From Tubulanus polymorphus (Eukaryota > Nemertea > Palaeonemertea > Tubulaniformes > Tubulanidae), in contig NC_134026.1 of assembly GCF_964204645.1 (NCBI RefSeq), positions 11,870,450-11,934,449 on the forward strand: a DNA stretch of 64,000 bases, in the 5' to 3' direction. Below are positions 12,860 through 24,190 of this stretch, one piece after another. A program made the position numbers and the translations under genes. The notes under the pieces were generated by a model. The model ran no database searches and was not told the DNA's origin. It worked only from the letters and a program-made list of their open reading frames with translations. Each line of letters begins with the position of its first letter. The first letter of the stretch is position 1.

Positions 12860-14780
12860 AATATTATGTTATTCAACTGTTAATGATAAGTTAGCTGATA
12901 TTTCAGGAGCAAACATAAATGAGTATTATAAATCAGATAAAAATGAATTAATTGAAACTTCAGATATATTCTGTGATAATATAATGCTATATAGAATCAT
13001 GTTAGAACAAGAAATTATTAAAGAAAATAGAACAACTTTTCTTAACGTTAATCGGAGAAAAATTACACATTATGAAATTAAGGAATGTTTTAATCAAGAA
13101 AATATCATATTAGATAATTAAGCTTTAAAAATTACACGTGTTTTAACAGTTCATGATGATAATTCAAAATCATCTTAAGTAGAATTAATCAGGAATTAAG
13201 ATTAACAGATTATATAGCAGTATTTAAAATTTCATTACGCAACCAAAATTTAAATGAATTAATTCAGAAAATGGATGACATTGAAAGATTATTAAATGAA
13301 AAAAATTATAATATATTACATGTAGATGTTACACAAGATTTTAAAGGATCATTATTTTCAAATGTTCGAAAATAGAAAATATAAAGTTCTAAAAGAATTT
13401 TTTAATAGTTGTGTTTCAGCATTAAATAAGGATGATAAAATGAAAATCTATAATAAAACAGCATGTCAATTCAAATCTGGTGTAAATATAAATTTTGGTT
13501 CAAATTTAATGAGTTACATTAATTCCTATCAAAAAAGGTTGAAATAATCATTTGAAAAATTTAATTGAAACCGGATTAATTAGAATCGAAATTGAATTTA
13601 AAAGAATTTCATTTAAAAGAGGATTAAAAATGGAGGAAAAAATCAAACAATACTTAATTATATTATTACTATTCACCTGCATATTTACAACTTAAATCGT
13701 TATTTGAGGGGGTAAAACAGACTGTATGTATTTATGATTTGATTGAAAAATGCTTTTATTTCTGTTATTATGGGGATTTATTAGCAAATAATTTATTGGA
13801 TATAAATCTAGGATAAGTAAAAATATTGAAGAATCCTCTTTACATCCTGTTTACAATCAAAGATATCCCATGTTTATACATAACAATTACTCAAAATGAT
13901 GATAAATCAGAATTCATTATTGAGGCAAAAAATATATCAAAACTGAAGGATCAACTGTTATATCTTCCACTAATTCGATGTTTACAGTATTAAATAAATT
14001 CATATTTAGATTTAAATTACGTGAAACTGGAATAAATTTCACAACTTTAAAAAAGAGATATTATATCAAATCTAAACCTTCTTATAAATTAGATGCACTT
14101 GATATTGAAGAAGATTTTGATATGAGGCAGTATTTAAAAAAGTTGAAATAATTCCTGAAGTAAAATAAATGATTTTACTCCTAAAATATCTGGAATTGAA
14201 AATAATGCAGTTTTTGAAATTAGAGGTTTTTTAACGAAGTGTAAATGTTTAAATGCTCTTTATTTCAGTTATATTTTTACAGATCAAGGTTTATTTGAAA
14301 CTAGTGATTAAAACATAACAATTAGATGTATTAAATGATATTTATTTTGAATTTTCTTCGATAGGAAAAATTAGTAAAGTTAAAAAAGGTGTTCATAGTC
14401 CTGATGGACACCTTATTTTATCAAAATTAGAAAAACCTATTTTCCAAGTTCAGAAAATATCGCATAATCATTTTGAAATAATTGATAAAATGGGTTTTGA
14501 ATTGATAAAAAAGTATACTGAATATTTAAAGATAAATTCTAATGATTTTATTAATGTATGTGATATACGTAAAGAAACTGATTATTTTAGAAAACATCAA
14601 CTTAACAATATGAAAATTAAAGAATGCAAACGTTTAGAACTATTGAAAGATAATTCTGAATATAATATTGATTTCATTGAACCTAAATATTTTAGAAATA
14701 AATTACGCCATCTAATTTTAATTCATAATGATGAAACTATTTACATATCGAATCAATTTTTCGCTATAGAAATGATTTAG
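12860..14780 (+). pseudogene. Decayed large gene of AT-rich element, function unknown
   Basis: Translating all three + frames shows protein-like segments that hand over to one another after stops and frameshifts. Examples are the frame at 12930-13120, the frames around 13326-13547 (with KIYNK and NFGSNLMSYIN), an open stretch near 13960-14290, and 14490-14780. Together they would be a protein of roughly 600 residues, lysine- and asparagine-rich. The KIYNK...G(S)NL pattern faintly recalls a replication-type protein of DNA viruses, but I cannot place the family. Stops are frequent, so it is dead. Confidence 0.45.
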
Positions 14781-14883
14781 AATAAATTAACATATAAAAG
14801 TTTAATATTTTGAAAATGATTAATGAAATATTGAAATTAAAACTAGCAAATATTAACAAATCTTTAAATTTTTTCATAAATAA

Positions 14884-15086
14884 ATGGATGGTTTCATTCC
14901 AACTGGAAAAGTGATTTGAAGCATTATTTAGTTGCTGGAGGATTAATATTAGCTGCGCTATACTTTTATTATGAGAATATTAGTAAAGATCTGATTAATG
15001 AAAATATGAAATCGAATAAGAAATTTAAAAATTTAAATGGAAATGGGCATAAAAATGATGATGAAGAAGTTATTGAATCAGATTAG
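14884..15086 (+). pseudogene. Small membrane protein gene, frameshifted
   Basis: The ATG at 14884 follows TTTTTTCATAAATAA. The initiating frame stops after about 11 codons; another frame then encodes a transmembrane stretch (HYLVAGGLILAALYFYYEN), followed by a charged tail ending at 15086. Such small single-pass proteins are typical of Polinton and related elements. Function unknown. Confidence 0.45.
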
Positions 15087-15274
15087 CTAATGAATAAGTC
15101 AAATAAATATTTTTCTAATTAAATGAGTGAAAATATATTAAATTTATTACATCTTATTTACAGAAATCAAGAGAAAATGAAATTTATTATAATGATTTCA
15201 GGATGAGTTTCATTTTCATTTTATAGTATGAAACAATTGTTTCATTTTTATGATACTTGTAAAATTGTACAATA

Positions 15275-15440
15275 TAATTCTTTAGAATGATACTAGAATG
15301 ATACTAGCTATTTAACTAGTATCATTCTAGTATCATTTTAAAGAATTATATTGTCATTATAATATAAGTCTTTAGAATGATACTAGAATGATACCAGTTA
15401 TTTAACTAGTATCATTCTAAAGAATTATATTGTCATTCTA
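15275..15440. repeat. 11-bp phased repeats forming two hairpins
   Basis: TAGAATGATAC repeats at 11 base spacing and then reappears inverted (TAGTATCATTC), so two successive segments fold into hairpins with arms of about 20-30 bases. The design matches the array at 52823-53083 in the Polinton, though the 11-mers differ. It could be a terminator, a replication element or a packaging site; the sequence does not decide. Confidence 0.7.
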
Positions 15441-15499
15441 GTACTGCGTAAAGAATATGATATTTATCTTATAGATTCATTATATTACTGTTTCAATAA

Positions 15500-16200
15500 C
15501 GATAAAAAATAAAAATATATTTGAATATAATTGATGACCATTAGTATCCCAAACATGGGTAGCCACAGCACTTAGGGGTTTTTTGATTTATTGTATCTTA
15601 TGCTCTTTAATACGAATACTGAGGGAGCGACTGGTTTCACCAAAATTTATCACAATCTAGGCAAGGGATTTTATAAACACCGGCATGAGTATTGGACAAA
15701 GTATTATTTTTGGATAAATGACTAGAGATTTTATTATCATACTTGAATATAATATCAGTGTTAAGCGCTTTGAGAGTGGGTTTCAATTTGTCTAAACACA
15801 GGGCATAAGGGACAACAATGCGAGACTTACGTTGAACAGAGTTAGAGTCAACACGGATAAAATTAGGTTCAAGGGACCTTTTAGCTTAACGAAGCGCGAG
15901 GTCTAAGACGTAATCTTGATAAGCGAAATTTGTTAAGACAATTGCGTGCATATAAAATTTCAGAGTCAGTAAATACAGGGTCTCAAATTCTTAGAGCCCG
16001 AAGAAACAACCCTTGGGCTACAGACAACCTGATATTAAAACAAAGGAAAAGAAATGCAAAATATGAATTAGAGTGGGTAGCTTTCCGATAAACTGAAAAA
16101 CGGAGACGATCAAAACAATTGTGTATATTAAGAACATCCAGGAAAGGAATCACATTATTGGATTTCCATTCAAATGTGAACATTTTACATGTTATATCTA
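15500..16200 (-). pseudogene. Penelope-like element fragment (RT end and GIY-YIG)
   Basis: On the minus strand the fragment enters at 16183 with the post-palm region of a PLE reverse transcriptase (PFLDVLNIHN, FSVYRKATHS, QGLFLRALRI). It continues through several stops to a GIY-YIG endonuclease region (AGVYKIPCLDCDKFW), ending near AVATHVWDTN. It is 5' truncated and frameshifted. Similar products come from the PLEs at 39.2 and 45.2 kb. Confidence 0.75.
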
Positions 16201-16351
16201 TGTATGTTTAGAGCCATAAATAGTCACTCTATTGTATCTTTTTGTTGATGTTAACAAGTTTATTAATGATTTCCCCCCTCTAATACCGGTACCTGTAATG
16301 GTTTTGAGTGTAAATGAAATATCAACCATATATTACATTATATACGTACAG

Positions 16352-16512
16352 GACATATGCTCCATTGAGCAAACAAGCTAGACATGAGTCAGACGATGCA
16401 GAGGAATTCGGATGGAATGAACTACATAAAATTGACCAGTCCTGCAAGCTACCCGTTAATCTAAGCTGCCATTCGATTTTGGCGGTGAAGAATAGAATAT
16501 TTGTTTTTGGAG
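16352..16512 (+). CDS. Kelch protein, exon 3 in window
   Basis: The TACAG acceptor and GTACGT donor bound an exon that completes the split tryptophan from 8676-8865. It reads through EEFGWNELHKI to RIFVFGG, a kelch blade with its tryptophan and di-glycine spacing. It ends in phase 1, which the next exon fits. Confidence 0.85.
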
Positions 16513-17193
16513 GTACGTACTTGAGATAAGATTTCTGTTAGCTTGTATTCTTACAAAATCGTACATAAATACTCAAAATTTTCATATCATATCATTTTTG
16601 TTGAGGCATTCTGGGGACATGATAACAAATATCCGAATGTGAATATATGTCTGAAAAATGAATTAATGCATAGAAGATGCATTGTATTTTTACAAGACAA
16701 CTCCGTAAAAGATATTATTCAGGTATTTCTTCACAAGGCTCGTGTCGAGTGGGGGTCAGGGGTAGCGAATGAACCCCCAACGATTTTCAAAGTGCCCTTC
16801 AGAGTTAGTGTAACAAAATTCGAAATTTCAATTTCATTTTGATTTTTCTTTTCGGAAAATGAAAAGCAATCCAACTACAACGAGGCTCTATCCTTGGAAT
16901 ATCTTGTACCGCAAAATGTAGAATGTAGCAGTAAGAGAAACTATGTTAAAACATCGCCGATAGTTTAAGCCTAAATGGGCAGCTAGTTGCGAATCGATAT
17001 GATTGTTACTGTGACATTTTTGACTGGAAATTTCATTTGTTTCGAGCGTTCGATTGTTTTTTCTTTGTCATCCATTTATCTTTATACCAAAGGATGATTA
17101 TTAATCAATTTAAATTCGTCAATATATAAAGATGGTAACGACGAACTTATTCTTTGAATGGATGCATTTACCTTTTTGTGATCGATCTTATAG

Positions 17194-17286
17194 GTTTAAC
17201 AGATAGTAATTTGTACGCGATTGAAGAACATAGACGCAAGAGTAGGAGAAAAGAACCAAAAATGAATGGACCCCAAGCCAGTAATC
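17194..17286 (+). CDS. Kelch protein, exon 4 (short basic insert)
   Basis: Bounded by TTATAG and GTAAGT, and in phase with both neighbours. It completes the glycine of the preceding FGG and then encodes a very basic stretch (HRRKSRRKEPK), unlike a normal blade. The same phase would allow exon 3 to join exon 5 directly, so this may be an alternative cassette exon lengthening a loop of the propeller. Confidence 0.65.
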
Positions 17287-17464
17287 GTAAGTACCATCAT
17301 CTTAGCTGCTTTAATCGTACTCCAATTTTGGGTTCTTCGAAATCATCCGAAAGACAGAACGGCCATATTTTAGAATCAACTCGAGTTGTAAATAAATACA
17401 ATGTAGTTTCATGATTAAACATTCCGTGAGTTTAAGTACTGATGTAATTTTGCTGAACTTTCAG

Positions 17465-17587
17465 GTTTTTATGAATTTTCATTACGTCGAAATGATGGAA
17501 AGAAGCACGTGTCGTTTGGGGAATATCCCTGGCAACGAATGTTGGACATGCCTCAACCTCGATGCATGGCGGGTACAGTGAAGTTAG
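17465..17587 (+). CDS. Kelch protein, exon 5 in window
   Basis: An acceptor CTTTCAG precedes FYEFSLRRNDGKK and a blade segment WQRMLDMPQPRCMAG, the usual tryptophan to MP..R spacing. The donor is a weak GTCTGT after phase 1. The terminal exon, 16 kb away, continues the same blade as GKRIYIIGG, which supports the junction. Confidence 0.75.
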
Positions 17588-17929
17588 GTCTGTTTTTGCC
17601 GATACTTGTATTTAGGATTTCCTGGCTGTCCCACAGAAAACCCATTGTTATTCCCATGATTATAGAGTTTTCTGCTGCTTTCGAAACAAATGCTTTTGTT
17701 ATTCTGCGGATTATTATCATTTTCATTGTAACTATGTATTACTATTAATGTTACTATAAAGATAACTATTACTATCATAGTATTACTATAACTATTAATA
17801 AAAAGTTAAAGTTAATCCCTAAAAGTCACTAAAGGCCTAACGGTCCTAAAGCATTTAGCGGACTTCTACCAAATTTTTCTAGGATTATATTCAATACCCA
17901 CATGTACAATGATTTTGATTTCCTCCTCG

Positions 17930-18035
17930 AAAAACGACAAAACTAAAATAACGCGACGAAACAATAATTTTGGTTTTGTTTGTCGCCCGCGACATTTCAT
18001 TATTTTCGTTTTGTCGCCCGCGACAATTCATTTTT
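17930..18035. repeat. Remnant of GTCGC-hairpin minisatellite element
   Basis: About two units of the hairpin minisatellite (TTTGTCGCCCGCGACA type, minus orientation). Next to them is the diverged conserved flank with CGACAAAACTAAAATAACGCG seen beside the larger arrays at 19.4 and 50.7 kb. Confidence 0.55.
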
Positions 18036-18389
18036 AGCTCTGGAGCAACGAGAGAGGTATTATGACGATGCCTGGAAATCGCTTGTGTATGTTACCTGTC
18101 GTGCGAAGCACATACATGTATGCATGCGCGCTGAACAAATAGTTCCATAATTTTAGGGCTAATTTACATTTTGGCACTTATGATTCCGCAGTGATTATGC
18201 TGAATTATGAATAAATGAATTGTCGTGATTAAAGTATTTTTCGATTAGTGAGTTGTTTATGCATTCGTGTCTGTGCGGATGAATATGACGAGACCTAGTC
18301 ATTATGAATTGAGAACCCTTTTCGCCTCCTCGAAAAATACTCTGGTCAAATTATGTTAGTTCCTGAAAGTAGCCTTTGAACCTTTAGAT

Positions 18390-18530
18390 GTATCCCCCTT
18401 AAATTACTACACCGGTACTATTCACTGTTATTTATGTATGTATTGTCACTATATTATATTATTGTACTGAATTATATTTGTACACTACACTTAGTACAAA
18501 AGTTACAATAAATGAAATGAAATGAAATGA
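18390..18530 (+). repeat. Probable non-LTR retrotransposon 3' tail
   Basis: A short segment ends in GTTACAATAA followed by four copies of ATGAA/TGAAA-type repeats, the kind of pentameric tail left by some LINEs and their SINEs. No coding remnant lies beside it. Confidence 0.35.
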
Positions 18531-19220
18531 CAATGTAGTCAGCCGTCAGCATTGCGTTTTATTGCTGTGTGGACGAAACCGCACGTGTCACCGGTAAGGG
18601 ATCGTTTTTAGCTCTACATCACTTTTAGAGGCACGAAAACAGCAAAATCGTTTCCAGAGAAATAACTTTGTGAATACTTGATTGAGTCCTTATACTGATT
18701 AATATAGCTAAATACTATAATCGCGAGGCCAATTTGACAGAAATTAAGTCCTCGCGAAAAAAATAAGTCTAAAGAACCAATCAGAGTCAAGCAACAGCTG
18801 TTCACATGAAACCGGCGGTCGCGGTATCGTCGTCTTAATATAGGCTTAAAACAGGTTCGTTTTACGACTAAAATAGGATTTCAAGTTTGATTTTTGTAAA
18901 ATCTTGAATTGACTCAGTTTATGGAAGGACTTTTCAAATGCACAACAGAAAATTTATCTTTGACAATTATGTAAGGGTTGGCAAATAGCGTTCTCTCAGG
19001 TCGCTGCCGTAGGCGTGGATGTTGTGATATACTAATCAGCCATGTGCTTACGAACAAATCCAATTTGATTTTATTCAGCAAAATATATATCAAACTAAAT
19101 TAAGCTTTGCTCAGTATAAATCAATCTTTGAGAGGAAAAATACTTCCTCTGTTACTTAAAAATTCAAAATTGTACTGTGTTAATAAAACAGGAGCGCGAG
19201 AGCACTGGACCTTTGGTCCT

Positions 19221-19530
19221 CTAGTTTGTTTTGTCGCCCGCGACAATTCATTGTTTTGCGCGACAAAAAAATGAATTGTTTTGGGCGACAAAACCAAAAT
19301 ATTGAATTGTCGCGGGCGAAAAAACCAAACTAATGATTTGTCGCTGGCGAAAAAACCAAAATATTGGATTTTCGCGGGTGACAAAACCAAAAGAATGAAA
19401 TTTCGCGGGTGACAAAACCAAATTTGTTGTTTTGTCGCGTTATTTTAGTTTTGTCGTTTTTCCGTAATGTCGCCCTCATTTGCTTATTCGTATTTTTTCA
19501 CGTATTTCCCTTATCAGCCACCCTACAAAC
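19221..19530. repeat. GTCGC-hairpin minisatellite element
   Basis: About eight degenerate units of 30-31 bases. Each combines a hairpin (TTGTCGC, two bases, GCGACAA) with a spacer of the AACCAAAATATTGAA type. The right flank (CGCGTTATTTTAGTTTTGTC, then TTATCAGCCACC) is almost the same as the flank at 50.66-50.76 kb, so this is a dispersed element with an internal tandem array. Minus-strand open frames through it are a by-product of the repeat. Confidence 0.75.
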
Positions 19531-19699
19531 CGTTAGTTGTCAGCGTGACATGGCTCCTTGGAAAATTCTTCGAATATCAGACTCTAGAACGAGATATCGA
19601 ATACGACCCCTTATCTAAGATCGAAAGATCGAAAATCTTGCCACCCTATAATCAATTTGAAAAGTAGCGCGTTTCTATCTTTCGCACGTAAAAGAAAAA

Positions 19700-20130
19700 C
19701 ATTTATTCTCGTGCAATAAAAAACAAACTTTTTGAATTCTCGCGCGAAAAAAACCAAAATGTTTTGTTATCTCGCGCGAGAAAATCAGAAGTCTTGAATT
19801 CTCGTGCGAGAAAACCAAACTTTTTGAATTCTCGCGCGAGAAAACCAGAATGCGAGAGAACCAAAAGTTTTGGATTCTCGTCCGAGAAAACCAAAAGTTT
19901 TGAATTCTCGCCCGAGAAAACCAAACTTTTTGAATTCTCGGGCGAGAAAACCAAAATGTTTTGTTTTCTCACGCGAGAAAACCAAAATTTTTGAATTCTC
20001 GCGTGAGAAAACCAAACTTTTTAAATTCTTGTGCAAGAAAACCAAAAAACGGGCAAATGTGAATTTTTTTGCAATCGTTGCTCTAGGCGTACAGAATTTT
20101 TTTTTTTGTATGGGCCGAATCAGCCACCAT
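19700..20130. repeat. CTCGC-hairpin minisatellite element
   Basis: About eleven units of 30-31 bases share the AACCAAAA(N)TTTGAA spacer of the GTCGC arrays but use a different hairpin, TTCTCG, two loop bases, CGAGAA. The loop varies freely (CG, TG, TC, CC, GG) while the arms stay. One unit near 20028 has changed both arms together (TTCTTG/CAAGAA). The right flank ends GAATCAGCCACCATAC, as in the related arrays. Confidence 0.75.
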
Positions 20131-21541
20131 ACGCGTCAGATTCCTTACGGTCTGTTGTGAATCTGTTCATTTTACTACGTACGTACTGCATTAAGCAATT
20201 CGAAATACCTGTATGATAGCCGTTCTGCTTGCTGACGGATTTGGATTGAATATCGTAAGCTAGTTCACGGCTCAAGGAAAGCATCCAGCATGCATTCGCC
20301 TTAAATACGTATGTTTGTTGATAACCAGTAGACCAGTGTTACGGGGACAATACTTTTCTGCCTGTTTGTCAGTTATTTTTGTGTAAATACCCATGTCCAG
20401 ATTTCAACTTCGTCAAAAAAATTCGAACCTTCAGGTAGACTCCTGACTCGTCGTTTTAGTCTCCAGGGGTCATTTCTATGACACGGTCGTCTCTTTCTTT
20501 TTGAAATAAAAACACTTCACGCGTTGCACAGTCATCTTTTTATCGATAATCAATATTGTGCATTAGTACTGCACTTAATGATCAAGTAATAGAGCAAGTA
20601 AAATATTCGTGTAAAAGAGACCTTCAGTAAGTTTTGTTCTTGTATTCTAATGAACCAGTTAATCAAGAGAAAATGAGCACAGTGTTCTTTGTTTATTCAT
20701 AGTTTAGGTACCGTTATGAACTTCACAGTGGATATAAAAAAGAAGAAACCTCCCGCCCCGTCTCCTTGGAAAATCTGAAAAATACGAGTTTATTTCCACT
20801 TTAAAAAAGCTCATAAACAAAAAATCGCCCGCCCTCGTCATGTCTAGAAAAGAGGTTTGGATGAGAAAAAAGGTATCAACTTTGAATGGCCTCAATTAGA
20901 CATTTGTCCAGAGGGTGACATTTCGTATTTTCAAAGAATGATCTCAAAGTAAAAATAGAATCGTAGCACGGGCCCATTTTGTGTTCTTCGGTTCAAGCTT
21001 GCTACAGTGATAAGGATACGGCTGGAGTCCGTACCATTTTGATGTATGTACGTCAATCGGGTAAGTGCATTTAGTTTTCTGTGCTGAATATTAATATGTA
21101 ATTAAGCATACGAAATTAGGAAGTGTGGTAATTTTAGGTCTAATGTTGATAGAATTTTGACTTAGATGTATATTATCGATGTATCAAATGACTGTAAATT
21201 GCATTCTTTATAAAGTAAAAACACTACACCGGTTCGTACCGTCCAACGTTCGTTTATTGGATGGACGCAAATGGCTTTGCCCGGGCGTTAGCTTAAAATG
21301 AATGGATGTTTCTTATGTACGGACGTTACTTATACATAATGCTAAAAGGTCATGATCGTGGGGTTTCCGTATCCGTATGCCCACCTTAGATTTCCTGACA
21401 TGTGAGAAGCTCCAACAGTGTATTGGACTGATTATAGCCTATTCGTTTTATGATTATGACTGAAATTGTTTTGTCCGTTTTTTATGATTTCAGTTTGTGT
21501 GACAAAAATTTTGAATGGTTCAACTGTCTACAATAGTATAA

Positions 21542-22958
21542 TATTCTCACTACCTGTTGTGCGGACATACTACAGAAATATATAGATATGGGGAAAACCG
21601 GTACTGCCCGAGCGACGCACCAAACACTCCGAAAAGACAAGCCATAAAACCCAAAAACTAACATCTCAAAACCCAAACCCAAACCATAAAGGGGAGTTAA
21701 GAATTAGATCAAAACGGCGAGCGCAAAGAAGCAATATTGAGATCATATAAAAGCCTTACGGGACTGAACCTCCCTAATCGCTCAAAGATAAAATATTTTT
21801 ACGTGAAATGGTTTGTAAGCTTCATCAGCCGCGGTAACACGACCAGAGGGAAGGAAAAGCAACCCCTCGATAGTTACCCATTGGTAACCACAATCATCGA
21901 AAATAGAATCCACACCCTCAAAACAGATCGCACCGTATCCAAAAGGCAACTAAAAGGAGTATACTATACCAACCCCCAGCCAACACGAAGCCATGACAAC
22001 GAGCACTAAGTGGCCCGGCAGCTAGAGAATTGAAAACATGATGCAATAAAACAACAAATTGAAACTGTTCAACGATCTTACTTTATTACCAGCTGCGTAA
22101 ACAATCGACAGGTTTCAGACGCCCAAATCCTTTGCAATTTTATTTACACCTCGGAAAACGTTAAAAGACAAGTTGACCAACAAGTAAAACCCTTGGAATA
22201 CAAGGGCAAACGCAACACGAAGCTGACCAGCCATAAACAAGAAATATGAAAATGCTAAGATCTGAGTGCTCGCGTAAAACTGCAAAATGTAATGTATTTG
22301 TCACGCATCCTGCACGAACGGAGCAAACTAAATTAAGCATTGAGCGCGACTAAACTGTCCACGGAATCGAAATGCGCTAAATAAAATCACCGAAACAGAT
22401 CAGAAAACCGAAATGATAGACGAACTCCCTGACCGATAAATCTTACAAAAGTGGGACCAACGTAGTATACCGAAACACACTTAGAATATGGAGAACCAAC
22501 AACCCTGACTTCTCGAGTTATCCCTCATCCCGCACCGAGCAAGCAACAAGACGCACAGTCCTGTGACGCACACACCCTCCGCACCCATGGCTACAGCAAT
22601 TTTGTCCAAACATATTGGACGCCCGCACACAGTGGGCTTCAAAATCTATCCAAACACATTGGATCGCTAAAGATTTTGTCCAAACACATTGGACGCCCGC
22701 ACACAGTGGGCTTCAAAAATATATCCAAACACATTGGATCTGACCACACGCAGTGGACTACCCCCTATTCCACAGACAGTGGAATACCCCGGACGACAGA
22801 CTCCAAACTGCACAAAAGAGGACACACAGTTCAACAAAAGTACATAATCACAGCACAAAGCCAAGCCGTGAACCACCACAGCGAGGCGTCCGACAGCGAG
22901 GAAAACCAAAGCCAAACTGATTACTTCCATCTGTCCGCTGCGCCACGTAGTGAGAATA
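21542..22958. mobile_element. Transposon X, 1.4 kb with TIRs
   Basis: The ends are inverted repeats of about 28 bases (TATTCTCACTAC...GCGGACA against its complement at 22931-22958). The body is strikingly poor in G on the + strand. A second copy, broken by a PLE insertion, lies at 39068-43228; the two copies align on both sides of that break. No transposase was recognised, so it is probably non-autonomous. Confidence 0.7.
22600..22795. repeat. Cluster of short hairpins inside transposon X
   Basis: Six to eight small stem-loops follow one another: GTCCAA/TTGGAC, GCCC/GGGC, ATCCAA/TTGGAT, again in the same order, then ATTCCAC/GTGGAAT with loop AGACA. Loops are mostly ACACA-like. The block is partly a tandem duplication of about 75 bases. 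Confidence 0.65.
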
Positions 22959-23579
22959 GACACATTAACTGGTCTCTGCTTGTCAGTATGTACTACTGCA
23001 AAACTGTTTTTCTCTGAACTACTTTGAAATCGCTATTCACATCCAGCGATCAACATATTTCCGATCGTATTCCCTGGTAGTACCTGATGCCAGTGCAGTC
23101 GTCATGGATCGTATGCGAATATTGCTGCGGAAACGGACTATATTTTTAATGACGGGATTTTTAGTGTACTACCAAGCCGTCGTTCTACAAACAACGTCTA
23201 GGACGAAAGTGCTCATAGAAGGTTAATTTTCGTCCCTCATTTTGAGGGACGAGGCTTTGAGCGTCTATTTCACTCCTCAAAACACCATCAACTTACCTCT
23301 AACTGAATGTTCTGTAATCAGATAGAGTTAACTATTGTTTGCAATATTTGTAATCCTAAGTAGCTTTTGACGATCGTAGTAACTCAAAACTTTTGACTAG
23401 TCGCCTCAAAAAATAGTTGTAGTGAAGCGACATAACAAATATGGCGGCTTTTCGTGTTGCATGATCGGAGTGTAAATTACGGATTCGGACTTGAACTTGA
23501 ACTGACATTGATGCCACTGCTGATAATATGTCAAAGTCGAAACTTGGTGAAGCGCACAGCCAGTCTTAAGTTTTAATGA

Positions 23580-24190
23580 ATAAATAGAGGCGAGTGCCCT
23601 TTCGGCAACTTATATAGAATTCTACATTGTAAAAAAACATAGGTTTCGCAGGGGCACCTGTGTTCGGTGTAGTCCGTGACCAAAGAAAATCACCCAAAAT
23701 GTCGAAGATCCATTTGAGCGAAGATTCGCCGTGATCAAATACATGTATAGAAAAGGAATTCATTTTTTGCGAAAAAAACATGCTTTGGGAGTGTTGATTA
23801 CAAATTGAAAGCCTTGTTTGTTTTATCTTTCATACGACAATAAATCCTTCTGTTTCGTCAGATATGTTCTTCGAACGGCTTTAACAGTATATGTTTTACA
23901 CAATAAATTTATTCCCGCAAGTTCTACATTGCAAAAAATGTAGGTTTTGCTGAAGAAAGACACCCGGTGGCGTGACCAAAGAAAGTCACCCAAAATACGA
24001 TAGACCTTCGAGTGAATAAAGGGACCCGTGATTAATTTTTTTTTTAAATCACCCAACATATGATAGACCTTCGAGCGAATGAAGGGACCCGTGATTAAAT
24101 TTAAAAAAAAATCATTTTCTGCGAAAAACAACGTGGGTTGGGAATGTTGATTTCATATTGAGAGCCATTGTTTTATCGATTACACGAAAA
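23580..24190. repeat. Diverged tandem duplication, about 300 bp units
   Basis: A segment with GACCAAAGAAAATCACCCAAAAT followed by a T-rich run and TGTTGATTAC recurs about 300 bases later, and a 75 base part (GATAGACCTTCGAGTGAA) is duplicated again at 24055-24090. No coding sense is evident on either strand. Confidence 0.55.

Larger units (their letters stand above)
12847..15500 (+). mobile_element. Decayed AT-rich virus-like element
   Basis: Base composition changes abruptly after the SINE. The AT-rich stretch carries fragmented + strand frames, one long decayed gene followed by a small membrane-protein gene, and an array of 11-base repeats forming hairpins. The gene at 14884 has the start context TTTTTTCATAAATAAATGG, the same style as the Polinton genes at 51.9-62.4 kb. 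I infer a relic of a related DNA virus or Polinton lineage. No capsid, ATPase or integrase was recognised here. Confidence 0.55.
8866..16351 (+). other. Kelch intron filled with mobile DNA
   Basis: This 7.5 kb intron contains a hairpin-minisatellite element (about 9650-9840), a minus-strand tRNA-derived SINE (12541-12846), a decayed AT-rich virus-like element (12847-15500) and a minus-strand PLE fragment (15500-16200). Between 9841 and 12540 I see no gene, only low-information repeats and spurious overlapping frames on both strands. Confidence 0.75.

Noticed and set aside
19121-20045. Several frames with GFLAREFK-type or RARKPNFLNS-type repeats
   Set aside because: Translations of the minisatellites, present on both strands.
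22676-23017. 113-codon frame across the hairpin cluster of transposon X
   Set aside because: Repetitive peptide (SKHIGR.H.) produced by the hairpin repeats; not kept in the second X copy.
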